A stretch of 64,000 bases of DNA from Glebionis coronaria (GCA_025667525.1 CM046875.1:290203147-290267146); one strand, 5' to 3'; shown: positions 19,618-32,700, counted from the stretch's first letter. Numbers and translations: made by a program. The notes: a model not told the origin generated them from the letters alone.

Positions 19618-20579
19618 TGATGGGACTGCTTTTATACATAGTCTCATCATCTAAAAAGGGCTTAAAATGCATTTAATATCATCAAAATACCCATATATAT
19701 GCTTGTGTTTGTTTCTTGTGTATTTTAGGTACGGATATTGAGAAAATGACGAAAGATCACAAGAATCATGCAAAAACGAACACGGGAAACGAAGCCGCAC
19801 AATGAACCAAGCCCTAATGAAGACTTTCCCAAGAAAAAACCTTGAAGACTTGAAGAATTATGAAAAAGGGTCCTCCAATACGGAAGAATTGACACTTTAT
19901 ACCCTTGTATCTTCATAATTACAAGTTTGGTCCCTAAAGTTTGTCAAAACTACAAAAAGGGCCCTCCACTTTGAAGAATTGACAAGTTTAGCCCCTCAAC
20001 AAGCTAAAATGTCAACCATTATCCTCTACAAAGTCAATTATATCATGAAGTCCTTCAAAGTACAAGAAATTACAAGTTTGGTCCTTTGAAAATCCCAAAA
20101 TTACAAAAAGGACACTTGACTTTCAACATTTGGCAAAAATGGTCCCTCATAAATGAAGACTTGGCAATTTCAGTCCTCCAAAATGCCAATCATACAAGTT
20201 AAGACCATTATCTATCAAGAAAATGCCAAATCAGTCCCTCAAGAATCACAAAATGGCAAGCATTACCCCTGAATTCATTTTGCAAAATGTTTTGGGGCAA
20301 AAGTGTGAAGTTGGAAACTTCATTAACAAAGGAAAAGTAAAGTTGGCCAGTTTTATTGCAAATGAAAGGGTTTAAAAAGATAAGGGGGTAAACCTGGGCG
20401 ACAGCACAACTTACCTAGACCACTTGGGGCTTGACACGTGCCCCACTCATCCCTCCCATCCAATCAGCTTGCACCATTCTTCCACATCACCACTCCACTA
20501 ATCCGGGTTTATTACTTTTTTAATCCTTGGCGCCTAAACACCTTTTTAAACACTAATCACCCCTAAAACAGATTAAAAC
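19618..20579 (+). repeat. ATH-B 5' LTR, first 962 bp (before TEK)
   Basis: It matches 44244-45208 of the 3' LTR. It starts TGATGGGACT and forms a near-perfect inverted repeat with AGTCTCATC at 19640-19648. From about 19925 to 20270 a phrase like TTTGGTCCCT/CAGTCCCTCA returns at loose intervals of about 60 bp, suggesting a decayed tandem repeat. The segment has no gene. A short ORF on the minus strand (19725-19916) recurs in the other LTR only because LTRs are duplicates. Confidence 0.93.
20575..20579. repeat. Target site duplication AAAAC, left copy (TEK)
   Basis: AAAAC here and at 32812-32816. One extra A lies between the right LTR end (32810) and the right copy, probably slippage in the A-run. 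The intact site is GATTAAAACC in the partner LTR at 45199-45208. Confidence 0.88.
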
Positions 20580-23500
20580 TGTGATAATCTAACATTTTTA
20601 GGTAGTGAATTATTTTCTCGTATAATATTTTGAAACTTATTTTTGTGTTGGTTGACGAACTCACAATTTACGGATTTAAATTTGGGCTTACGTGCATAAT
20701 TTAGCGTCCTTTACGACTAAACCGGAAACCTTAGGATTACGTATTTACGTTTTTGAACTCCGTTTTTGATGAGACAATTTTTATTGGATTCGTTTTGTGC
20801 CGTTGATTCATAATTTATAAAAACGTTTTTCGTAAAACGACCCGAGGGCACGCAAATCGAGGAAACTAGAATCGAGGAATACCCGTAAATTAGTGAGGTG
20901 GGACAAAATAAATCATCCCACCCCACTACACAAAAGGGACGACCAAACATGACACCACATCAAAGATGTGGCATAATGTAAACATTTAGCTTACAAGTGT
21001 AAGCTAGCCTTACACTTAAGTTACCATTAAACACAAAAACCACTAGCTAACACATACCACCATTTCTCTCATGCAAAAACAACTAAATACTCTCTCAACT
21101 CCATCCCCATTGCCGTCCCACTTCAAGAACAAACACCCCTTTTGATCTTTTCTAGCCACAAAATACTTGTTATCTAGCTATATTATGGAGTTACCTTGAA
21201 GCCTTGATTACTTGGTGGCCATTTTAACAAAAAAGGAGGTGATTTGCTTGTGTCCTAGGGCTGATTTCTCAACTTACTTTCTTGGTGTTTGATGATCTTG
21301 GGGATACATTTGGTGTTCATCAAGTTCTTGTCTTCGAAAAACAAGATATACTCTGGGTTGGTAAAGAAGATCATCCTTTCCATTTTCTCTTGTTATTTTT
21401 GTAAAGATAAAATGTATTTTCTTTCTTTTTGTATATGTACATGATTAATATATGATGATAAAAATGTTGTGTGGGGATCAAGTGTTGATAAATATGCTTA
21501 AAAAGATTAATAACCATAAGAAACAAGGCTAAAATCATGCTTAATTTGTTGGCTGTATAAAAACAGTATGTAACCAAAACATAAACTGATAAAATTGCAT
21601 GGTGGAATCCATTTACAGTAAGTACAAGATGTCATACACATGTGAGAGTTGTCCATGCAATAGAATCATTAAAATGAGTGAGATATGATCAAAACAAGAT
21701 GAGTGTGCTAATCTGGATAGACTATTTTGTAGGGACTGTTAAGGATAGTTAAACTTAAAATGAGCAGTAGCTATAACTAAGTTAATTGTATCACATAATA
21801 TGAAGTTCATGCCATCCAATAATGAGCTTCTAATTCATTGTATAACTCTAGATATGATTAAAATGGTGAAGATTAAAACAAAAATAAGATTTTTAAGAAT
21901 TAATGTTTAATACTATTATATACGCACTCAAATTATATAGTATAAAATGTGAAATTAAAACCCACTAACTTATAAATTTCTTTTATAAAATATGTATAAG
22001 GTTTAATAAATGGAAAATTTATAAAAAGGGTAGTTGAATAATATTTATAAGTTATAAAAACTATAAACATGATTTTTACGACTTTTTCGGCTATTACCGT
22101 AAAATTAACGTTTTTTGCCAATTAAAACATAGACGATCAAACCCGTCTAATGTAAAGTTTTTAAAAGTCATATACTGATATATAAGTATCTAATACAAGT
22201 AAAAACCGATAAAACCTGAACTATAGGACATACGGACATTAACGAGCTAGGTAAGCATATTGGACTAATAATTGGACTAAATAAGTTAAACACTTATAAA
22301 AAGTACTTATTGGGCTTAACCCATTTGGGCCCAACATGTAAAGTATGAATACTGATAATATAAGTATAAAATGAACTAATACAAGTTAAAGAACTTATAA
22401 TAAGCTTATTGGACTTAATACGTGTAAATAGGTAAAACTAGTAAACTAGTAAAAAGTTACCAATACATGAACACTAAAATGAGTAAACAAGGATTTATAA
22501 CCCACTTGATGATCATCATATGTACAAAATCATCATATGTATATTGTTATTTTGATAAAAGTCATTGGACAAGAGTCTAAGACCGATTATTAATTATATA
22601 GGTTTCCGTGACCGAAGCACGCCCGTAGCCGATAATCCGACTTTCATTATCAACGTGAGTTCATAGCCTCGCACTCTTTTAAATGTTTTATAAAATGATT
22701 TGTAAACCCGCGAGGGAGATAACATGCTAGTTTTTGATAAAAATAGAACACAAGTAGTCCCGATGGTATGCTTAATGATATGGACACGAATGATGCTATG
22801 ACCCTATAAACGAGATAAAAAGGATTATTAGTAGTTAGGTTATGTCACTTAAAGTCCCATTAGCATGAATTGTGAACTACCGAGATTTGGTAGACGCTTA
22901 TGCATACGATAGTACTATTTGGGGACGATCACCCCAGTTCGCGCCTTGACGGTTGATCCTCGTCGTACCACATTGATTGGTAAGCGAATTTATGTATGAG
23001 AAGATTTCCATAGCGTGATTTTTGTGACGACACGCTAACATAGATGGGCAAATTGTTTGTCGGGTTCACGGCCCGTTGTTTTCATAGTAAGGTAACAATG
23101 TCATGCGGCTAATAATAATCCATAATGTATTCCTATATACAATACAATAACGATGCAAATAACGATGATAATATTACCTATAATGATAATATTGAGGCTA
23201 CGGTCTCATGGACGGTTTAAGATGTATGCTTGATTTATATATTGCCTGACTAGCAATACGAGGACTTACTTCTGATATTATACTTGTGTTCTGATTTCAA
23301 CGATTGATTTATATAACGGTTTTTATTAAACTCTATGAATTCACTCGGCATTCGCTGATATGATTTTTGCATGTTTTTATCTCAGGTGCTTGAAGGTAAT
23401 CAGGATGGAGATCGACTCTGATGGCCCACATAATATTAAAAATGTTCATTCAATCTATGTTTTGTAAACTTAATGACCTGTATAATTTGGGACCTGTTGT

Positions 23501-23647
23501 ATACTTTAAAACTTTTTATCGAATGAATGTATGTTGAACATTGTACAACCATTTTTATTTGTTGTCTATGATTGGAGTTATTGTGCTATCCCGTAACACT
23601 CTAAAAGACCCTTCCGCTATACCGATACAAAAATTGAGAGTGTTACA
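20580..23647 (+). repeat. TEK 5' LTR
   Basis: 3068 bp, partner of 29741-32810. AT-rich, no gene. Short minus-strand ORFs (for example 20717-20950) occur in both LTRs simply because the LTRs are copies. I could not place the promoter with confidence. Confidence 0.93.
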
Positions 23648-23650
23648 GTT

Positions 23651-23662
23651 TGGTACCAGAGC
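23651..23662 (+). other. TEK primer binding site
   Basis: TGGTACCAGAGC, three bases after the LTR end. It matches the initiator tRNA-Met type site with one likely change (TGGTATCAGAGC is usual). Confidence 0.85.
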
Positions 23663-23937
23663 TCTCGTTATAGAGAACCAAAGATTTTAAAAACCAAGGT
23701 TTTGAACAAAACTTTTCAAAATCTTTTGACAATGAACATTTGAGAAAATATTTGAAAAATCTTTTGACTATAACGGTGCCAGAGATCTCCGACGTTACCA
23801 ACAAGCCCTATTGAGAAGATATATATTTTGATATATATAATTTAATTTATATTTATGTATATATCGTGGTTTCAGTATGTGATTGTTTAAATAGTATGTT
23901 ATCCTAATACGAGATATATATATAAATGCAGATTGTC
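23663..23937 (+). other. TEK leader with a second PBS-like word
   Basis: No ORF until 23938. The leader contains GGTGCCAGAGATCTC near 23775, which resembles the primer binding site and its flank (GGTACCAGAGCTCTC). This may be a decayed duplicate. Confidence 0.5.
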
Positions 23938-24936
23938 ATGGCTGACCCTAATATTCCTGTAGAGAACCATGCTATTCCCGAACTTTATGTAGATGATGAT
24001 CCTTATTTAGACTTAGTAGATTATGATATGGATGATGAGGAGGAACCATTTGAGGATCCTGAGCCCGAGATAGGACTAGGAGATCAGATTGCCCCTCAGG
24101 TTGATATGGTAGAAAATGAGATTGATAATGTTGTTATTGAGAATGATGAGGAGATTGGGTTAGATAATTCAGATGTTGAGATTGACAACGAGGATGTCGA
24201 GGAGGATGTAGGTATAGACGATGAGGTTGATGACGATGAGGAAGCTGAGCTTATTTACGCTTATGATGTTCCAGAGGGTGAGCCTTTACCCCCACCAGTT
24301 TATTTGTCTGATTCTGAGGTTGAGCTACCTAGGGATGAAATGTCTGAATCGTCTGAATCTGATTCTGAATCAGAGGAGGATGAGGATGATAATGCACCTG
24401 ATGGTACTGATGGTATTGCTACTCATTGACGTATTATAGGAGAGTCGTCTAGTACTCGAGAGGCTACTCATATTGATGGTCTTGCACCATGGGCCTTGAG
24501 ACGTGATCTAGATGCTTCCCGTGTTAAGAGTAGTATGACAGAGATTGGATTAGGTGTTGTTCAGACTCAAGTTGCTTATTTGGAGTCGAAGACTAAGGTT
24601 GGTGAGAAAGAGCGGGAATTGCATAGTTTTGATTTGACTGATGTAGAGCGTGGTTTTAATGAGTCTTTTAGGAGGTTATCGGTGTTAGAAAGTGGTGAGT
24701 TTGCTGCTATTAAGAAAAAGGTAAATTCTATGGAGATTCAGTTGAATGTAGCTCGTGCGATGCGTGAGAAATCTGAGAAGGAGTTGAATATATATGTGGG
24801 TTGGAATAGTAGATTTTATGCTGACATGGTTGAAAGAGGAGTGATCCGTAAGCGCCCATCTGAAGATGTGTCTAGTGATCGTCCGACAAAGATACAGAAG
24901 ACGATGGATGATGGACCATCTGGCGGTTCTCAGTAG
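23938..24936 (+). pseudogene. TEK extra ORF upstream of gag (acidic, then helical)
   Basis: A reading frame of about 333 codons precedes gag, interrupted only by TGA at 24427-24429. Upstream and downstream parts are in the same frame. I prefer the ATG at 23938 (context TCATGG) over 23926. The first half is very acidic (many D/E, DSDVEI, SESSESDSESEEDEDD). The second half is charged and helix-like (MTEIGLGVVQTQVAYLESK, IKKKVNSMEIQLNVARAMRE) and ends in a basic KRPSEDVSSDRPTKIQK stretch. It has no RT, protease or zinc motif. Similar ORFs before MPPK-type gag seem familiar from Asteraceae Tekay elements, but I cannot check. Function unknown; it might be a Gag extension or an accessory protein. 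Confidence 0.7.
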
Positions 24937-25227
24937 ACCAGTCTGTATTTAGTAGTGACCTTTGTATCTTTTGTACTTTTGTAGCTTTGACTGAACCTAC
25001 TTGTTAGTAGTAGACTTGGCACGAATTTTGAGTATATATATAGTGCTAGAACTTTCATATGAGATGTAACTAAGACAATGCTTTTGTTTCAAATCGAATG
25101 AAATATATATCTTGTCTTGAATTCCATATTGTGCCTAATTTGTATCTTGATTATGAATTCAATCCATATTATATGAATCCTTGTTGGGTGAATGCTTAAT
25201 ACTTTGCAATTGTGAAATTATAGAACT

Positions 25228-26286
25228 ATGCCGCCCAAGAAGGCTGTGACTGAGGATGATGTACGTAGGATTATTACGGAGCAAGTTACCGCATCTATGA
25301 CTGAATTTATGGCAAATGCTAGAAATGAAGCTGGCGGTAGTGGAGCTGGCGGTAGTGGAATTGGCGGTACTAACGTGAATGTGAATGCTAATAATGTGAA
25401 TGCTAATGCTGGAGGAAATATAGGAGGACTTGGAACTAATGCACCTGAAGTTGGTGGCTGTACTTATGTGACGTTCATGAAGTGTGAACCTCTACCTTTT
25501 AATGGAACTGAAGGTGCTGTAGGATTAAGCCAGTGGATTGAGAAGATTGAGTCGGTGTTTCGGATTAGTAAGTGTAAGGAGGAATATATGGTGACTTTTC
25601 CTATGGCTACTCTTAAAGGTCGTGCGTTGACTTGGTGGAACGGGAGAATTGCTTTCATGGGTATTGATGCTGCTAATGCTACTCCTTGGGCTGAAATTAA
25701 GAAGTGGATGACTTTGGAGTTTTGTCCTCGTAGTGTGATTATTAGGTTAGAACAAGAGTTGATTCATTTGCGAATGAAAGGTGTGGACATTGATGGTTAC
25801 ACAAACCGATTCCATGAGTTGGCCTTGCTATGTCCTCGATTGGTAGAACCCGAAGAGATCCGAATTGAACAATATATTAAAGGGTTGACCAAGAATATCC
25901 GGGGGGACGTGACATCATCTAAACCATTGACCATTGATGATGCTGTTCGAATGGCTTACCAACTCATTGGACAGATAATTCAGGATAGGGAAGATGAAGC
26001 CCGTGTTGGTGAGAAAAGAAAGGGAGATGGTGATCGTGTAGATAGGGGTGATAATAGGAAGAATTTCAATCGCCGTCAGAACTAGAGAAAGGGGAATGCA
26101 AATGCTCTTATCAACAACACACCGCGCAACGATGATAGATGTCCTAAGTGTGGCAACAAGAGGCATGCTGGCGACTGCTGGAAGTGCCGAAATTGTGGAA
26201 AGCTTGGACACAAGGTTGAAAGGTGTAAGAAGGGAACCATTTGCTTCAACTGTAATGAAGAAGGTCATAGGAAATCGGAATGCCCC
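25228..26286 (+). pseudogene. TEK Gag
   Basis: Starts MPPKKAVTEDDVRR at 25228. The retrotransposon gag domain has FNGTEGAVGLSQWIEKIESVF, MATLKGRALTWWNG and IRGDVTSSKPLTIDDAVRMA. A TAG at 26083-26085 interrupts the frame, and the same frame then continues through three zinc knuckles ([41 protein letters not shown]) into pol. Gag forms the particle and binds element RNA. The TAG most likely comes from a CAG codon, so the copy would make Gag without its zinc knuckles. Confidence 0.9.
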
Positions 26287-28338
26287 AAGTTGAAAGCGAT
26301 TGTACCTGGAAGAAACCCCCAGGGTGGTATCTATCAACTTGGAACAATTGAGGTGAAGAAAGAGGATCCGAATGTCGTTACCGGTACGTTTTTACTCAAC
26401 AATCATTATGTTGTTGCTTTATTTGATTCGGGTGCTGATAGGAGCTTTGTATCCACTAAATTTAGTGCCCTTATTGACATTGAGCCTGTTGAGATAAATA
26501 CCAGTTACGAGGTGGAATTGGCTGATGGTAAATTAGTGAAAACTAATAAGCTATTAGAAGGATGCTCTCTAAATCTCTTGAACTATTCCTTTCCGATTGA
26601 TTTGATGTTGATAGAATTAGGTAGTTTTGATATTATTATTGGTATGGATTGGTTGTCGTTGAATAATGCTACTATTTTATGTGGAGAGAAGAAGGTTAAG
26701 ATTCCTCTTAGGAATAGGACGTTAGTAATTGATGGTAATCGAGGTGAATCCCGTTTGAAAATCGTTTCATGTATTAAAGTCCAAAAGTACATCAGGAACG
26801 GTTGTGAGTTATTCTTAGCTCAAGTGACCGGGAATGAGTCTAAGGAGAAACGATTGGAAGATGTACCTATTATTTGTGAATTTTCTGAGGTATTTCCTAA
26901 AGATTTACCCGGACTTCCACCGATAAGGCAAGTAGAGTTTCGAATTGATTTTATTCCTGGTGCTGCACCGGTGGCACGTGCGCCTTACCGATTAGCCCCT
27001 TCTGAATTAAAGGAGTTATCTGAACAACTTAAGGAGTTGTCTGATAAAGGTTTTATTCGACCGAGCTCGTCGCCTTGGGGAGCTCCAGTCTTGTTCGTTA
27101 AGAAGAAGGATGGATCTTTCCGTATGTGCATTGATTATAGGGAGAAGTTGACAATTAAAAATCGATATCCTTTACCTAGGATTGATGATTTGTTTGATCA
27201 ACTACAAGGATCTAGTGTGTATTCTAAGATAGATTTGCGGTCAGGATATCACCAACTTCGCGTCCGTGAAGAAGATATTCCTATAACTGCACTTAGAACT
27301 CGTTATGGACACTATGAATTTCAAGTAATGCCATTTGGGTTAACTAACGCACCTGCGGTTTTCATGGATTTAATGAATCGAGTGTGCAAGCCCTACTTGG
27401 ATAAATTTGTGATTGTGTTTATTGACGATATTCTAATCTATTCTAAGAATGAAGATGAACATAGAGAACATTTAAGGATTCTTTTGAATTTGTTGAAGGA
27501 TGAAAAGTTGTATGCTAAGTTTTCGAAATGTGATTTCTGGTTAGATTTTGTGCAATTTCTTGGTCATGTGATTAACAAAGATGGAATTCATGTTGATCCT
27601 GCAAAGGTTGAAGCCATTAAGAATTGGTCTGCCCCGACAACGCCAACGGAAGTGCGACAGTTCTTAGGATTGGCTGGCTATTATAGGCGATTCATTAAAG
27701 AATTTTCTTTGATAGCTAAACCCTTGACTAAGCTTACCCAGAAGAATAAACCTTTCGTTTGGGGAAGTGATGAAGATGGAGCATTTCAGACATTGAAGCA
27801 AAAATTATGTAGTGCGCCAATCTTATCATTACCCGACGGGAGTGAAAATTTTGTAGTGTATTGTGATGCATCTCTTAGAGGCTATGGAGCTGTTTTGATG
27901 CAGCGAGAGAAAGTGATAGGTTATGCTTCTAGGCAATTAAGGAAGAATGAGGAGAATTATACTACTCATGATCTTAAGTTAGGAGCTGTATTCTTTGCTC
28001 TTAGGTTGTGGATACATAATCTGTATGGCACCAAGTCTATGGTATTCACCGATCACAAAAGCCTACAGTATGTTCTCGACCAGAAGGAATTGAACATGAG
28101 GCAACGAAGATGGATAGAGTTGTTAAGTGATTATGATTGTGATATAAAATATCACCCAGGAAAAGCCAATGTTGTTGCTGATGCGTTAAGCAGGAAAGAT
28201 AGAGAGCCTATCAGGGTATGTTCTCTAGTCTTGACCGTGCACAATAATTTGCCTGAGCAAATTAGAAATGCGCAAATAGAAGCTTGTAAGAAAGAAAATT
28301 TTGTTAATGAAGGGTTCCGAGGGAAGGAGATCCTTTAG
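26287..28338 (+). pseudogene. TEK protease, reverse transcriptase and RNase H
   Basis: A single open frame of about 680 codons. Protease: [13 protein letters not shown] (Asp in DSGA). [16 protein letters not shown] then [29 protein letters not shown] and the catalytic box [10 protein letters not shown]. The usual two residues between CIDYRE and KLTI are missing (a 6-bp loss). RNase [15 protein letters not shown] and [10 protein letters not shown] are normal, but the catalytic Glu in the HDLELGAV motif is Lys (HDLKLGAV). The frame ends [12 protein letters not shown] because of a frameshift near 28322. The protein would be inactive in RNase H even if translated. Confidence 0.92.
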
Positions 28339-29699
28339 AGGTTAGAGCTGATGGAGTGAAATGCTTAAGAGGTCGTATGTGGATACCTAAGTTTGGAGGA
28401 TTAAGAGATTTGATTATGTTAGAATCCCATAAATCTAAGTATTCCATTCATCCGGGATCTGATAAAATGTACCATGATTTGAAGAAGTTGTACTGGTGGC
28501 CGAATATGAAAGTTGATATTGCTATGTATGTTCTTCAATGCTTGACTTGTGCTAGAGTTAAAGCTGAACATCAAAAGCCATCAGGACTACTTCAAAAGCC
28601 AAAGATTCCTGAATGGAAGTGGGAGCGAATTACGATGGACTTTATCACCAAGCTTCCTAGAACATCATCTGAAAACAACTCGATTTGGGTTATTGTCGAT
28701 AGACTGACCAAATCAGCACACTTCATTCCGGTTAAAGAGCAGTTCTCACTAGAGAAGCAGACTCGTATATACCTTGAGAATGTTGTATGCAAGCATGGAG
28801 TGCCTGTATCGATCATTTCAGATCGAGATCCTAGATTCGCATCGAATTTTTTGAAATCTCTCCAAAGATCTTTGGGAACGAATCTCGACATGAGCACTGC
28901 TTATCACCCCCAGACTGATGGGCAGAGTGAAAGGACGATACAAACACTAGAAGATATGTTGAGAGCTTGTGTGTTAGATTTTGTTAAGAATTGGGATAAA
29001 CATTTGCCGTTAGCAGAGTTTTCGTATAACAATAGTTACCATTCTAGTATTAAGGCTGCACCGTTTGAAGCTTTGTATGGTAGGAAGTGTAGATCTCCTG
29101 TATGTTGGAGTGAAGTTGGGGATGCCCAGCTCACGGGACCGGAATTGATCCGGGAGACTACGGAGATGATAGTTCAGATTAAGAATAGGTTGTTGACTGC
29201 CCGTAGTAGACAGAAAAGTTACGCGGATGTGCGGCGGAAGCCGATGGAGTTTAAAGTGGGTGACCGAGTAATGTTGAATGTATCGCCATGGAAAGGCGTT
29301 ATAAGATTTGGAAAGCGAGGAAAATTGAATCCCCGTTATATTGGACCCTTTAAGATTTTATCTAGAGTAGGTCTGGTGGCTTATAAACTAGAGTTACCCC
29401 CAGAACTTCATGGTGTTCACAACACATTCCATGTATCTAATCTGAAGAAATGTCTAGCAGTGAGTGATGAGAAAATTTCGTTAGATAAGGTTCGAATAGA
29501 TGGGAAGTTGCATTTAATCGAAGAACCCGTAGAGGTTATGGATCGTGAGGTAAAGCAACTGAAACAAAGTCGGATACCTATTGTCAAGATCCGATGGAAT
29601 TCAAAGCATGGACCAGAATATACTTGGGAACGAGAGGATGAAATGTGGAAGAAATATCCGCACCTCTTCGATTTCAATAAGAAATGGACATCAAAATGA
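28323..29699 (+). pseudogene. TEK integrase with C-terminal chromodomain
   Basis: The open frame from 28356 (in frame from 28323) to 29699 is 447 codons long. It has the integrase zinc finger ([20 protein letters not shown] with CLTCARVK) and the DDE residues in [20 protein letters not shown] and [13 protein letters not shown]. Then follow [10 protein letters not shown] and the chromovirus C-terminal [31 protein letters not shown]. The last 50 residues form the chromodomain ([34 protein letters not shown]). Chromodomains of this group are thought to steer insertion toward chromatin marks. The domain itself is undamaged, but it is cut off from upstream pol by the frameshift. Confidence 0.93.
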
Positions 29700-29725
29700 A
29701 ATGGATCACGAGGACGTTGATCCCT

Positions 29726-29740
29726 TTTAGGAGGAAAAGC
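29726..29740 (+). other. TEK polypurine tract
   Basis: TTTTAGGAGGAAAAGC region immediately before the 3' LTR start TGTGACAATT. It primes plus-strand synthesis. Confidence 0.8.
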
Positions 29741-32700
29741 TGTGACAATTGAACATTTTCAGGTAGTGAATTATTTTCTCGTATAATATTTTGAAACGTA
29801 TTTTTGTGTTGGTTGACGAACTCACAATTTACGGATTTAAATTTGGGCTTACGTGCATGATTTAGCGTCCTTTATGACTAAACCGGAAACCTTAGGATTA
29901 CGTATTTACGTTTTTGAACTCCGTTTTTGATGAGACAATTTTTATTGGATTCGTTTTGTGACGTTGATTCATAATTTATAAAAACGTTTTTCGTAAAACG
30001 ACCCGAGGGCACGCAAATCGAGGAAACTAGTATCGAGGAATACCCGTAAATTAGTGAGGTGGGACAAAATAAATCATCCCACCCCACTACACAAAAGGGA
30101 CGGCCAAACATGACACCACATCAAAGATGTGGCATCATGTAAACATTTAGCTTACAAGTGTAAGCTAGCCTTACACTTAAGCTACCCTTAAACACAAAAA
30201 CCACTAGCTAACACATACCACCATTTCTCTCATGCAAAAACAACTAAAAACTCTCTCAACTCCATCCCCATTTCCGTCCCACTTCAAGAACAAACACCCC
30301 TTTTGATCTTTTCTAGCCACAAAATACTTGTTATCTAGCTATATTATGGAGTTACCTTGAAGCCTTGATTACTTGGTGGCCATTTTAACAACAAAGGAGG
30401 TGATTTGCTTGTGTCCTAGGGCTGATTTCTCAACTTACTTTCTTGGTGTTTGATGATCTTTGGGATACATTTGGTGTTCATCAAGTTCTTGTCTTCAGAA
30501 AGCAAGATATACTCTTGGTTGGTAAAGAAGATCATCCTTTCCATTTTCTCTTGTTATTTTTGTAAAGATCAAATGTATTTTCTTTCTTGTTGTATATGTA
30601 CATGATGAATATATGATGATAAAAATGTTGTGTGGGGATCAAGTGTTGATAAATATGCTTAAAAAGATTAATAACCATAAGAAACAAGGCTAAAATCATG
30701 CTTAATTTGTTGGCTGTATAAAAACAGTATGTAACCAAAACTTAAACTGATAAATTTGCATGGTGGAATCCATTTACAGTAAGTAAAAGATGTCATACAC
30801 ATGTGAGAGTTGGCCATGCAATGGAATCATTAAAATGAGTGAGATATGATCAAAACAAGATGAGTGTGCTAATCTGGATAGACTGTTTTGTAGGGGCTGT
30901 TAAGGATAGTTAAACTTAAAATGAGCAGTAGCTATAACTAAGTTAATTGTAGCACAAAATATGAAGTTCATTCCATCTAAAAATTAGCTTCTAATTCATT
31001 GTACAACTCTATATATGATAAAAATGGTGAAGATGAAAATAAAAATCCGATTTTTAAGAATTAATGTTTAATACTATTATATAAGCACTCAAATTATATA
31101 GTATAAAATGTGAAATTAAAACCCACTAACTTATGAATTTCATTTATATAAATATGTATAAGGTTTAATAAATGGACAATTTATAAAAATGGTAGTTGAA
31201 TAATATTTATAAGTTATAAAAACTATAAACATGATTTTTACGACTTTTTCGGCTATTACCGTAAAATTAACGTTTTTCGCCAATTAAAACTTAGACGATC
31301 AAACCCGTCTAATGTAAAGTTTTCAAAAGTCATATACTGATATATAAGTATCTTATACAAGTAAAAACCGATAAAACCCGAACTATAGGACATACGGACA
31401 TTAACGAGCTAAGTAAGCATATTGGACTAATAATTGGACTAAATAAGCTAAACACCTATAAAAAGTACTTATTTGGCTTAACCCATTTGGGCCCAACATG
31501 TAAAGTGTGAATACTGATAATATAAGTATAAAATGAACTAATACAAGTTAAAGAACTTATAATAAGCTTATTGGACTTAAAACGTGTAAATAGGTAAAAC
31601 TAGTAAACTAGTAAAAAGTTACCAATACATGAACACTAAAATGAGTAAACAAAGATATATAAACCCACTTGATCATCATAATATGTACAAAATCATCATA
31701 TGTATATTGTTATTTTGATAAAAGTCATTGGACAAGAGTCTAAGACCGATTATTATTTATATAGGTTTCCGTGACCGAAGCACGCCCGTAGCCGATAATC
31801 CGCCTTTCATTATCAACGTGAGTTCATAGACTCGCACTCTTTTAAATGTTTTATAAAATGATTTGTAAACCCGCGAGGGAGATAACATGCTAGTTTTTGA
31901 TAAAAATAGAACACAAGTAGTCCCGATGGTATGCTTAATGATATGGACCCGAATGATGCTATGACCTTATAAACGATATAAAAAGGATTATTAGTAGTTA
32001 GGTTATGTCACTTAAAGTCCCATTAGCATGAATTGTGAACTACCGGGATTTGGTAGACACTTATGCATATGATAGTACTATTTGGGGACGATCACCCCAG
32101 TTCGCGCCTTGACGGTTGATCCCCGTCGTACCACATTGATTGGTAAGCGAATTTATGTATGAGAAGATTTCCATAGCGTGATTTTTGTGACGACACGCTA
32201 ACTTAGATGGGAAAATTGTTTGTCAGGTCCGCGGCCCGTTGTTTTCATAGTAAGGTAACAATGTCATGCGGCTAATAATAATCCATAATTTATTCCTATA
32301 TACAATACAATAACGATGCAAATAACGATGATAATATTACCTATAATGGTAATATTCAGGCTACGGTCTCATGGACGGTTTAAGATGTATGCTTGATTTA
32401 TATATTGCCTGACTAGCAATACGAGGACTTACTTCTGATATTATACTTGTGTTCTGATTTCAACGATTGTTTTATATAACGGTTTTTATTAAACTCTATC
32501 AATTCGCTCGGCATTCGCTGATATGATTTTTGTATGTTTTTATCTCAGGTGCTTGAAGGTAATCCGGATGGAGATCGACTCTGATGGCCCACATAATATT
32601 AAAAATTTTCATTCGATCTATGTTTTGTATACTTAATGACCTGTATAATTTGGGACCTGTTGTACACTTTAAAACTTTTTATCGAATGAATGTATGTTGA

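Noticed and set aside
20717..20950. A 77-codon minus-strand ORF found almost unchanged at 29878-30111, which looks like a conserved gene
   Set aside because: The two places are the same position in the two TEK LTRs. Conservation reflects LTR identity, not selection on a protein.
26083..26091. Programmed readthrough at the TEK amber codon
   Set aside because: The codons after TAG (AGA AAG) do not match the well-known CAR-YYA readthrough context; mutation is simpler. Kept only as a low-interest item.
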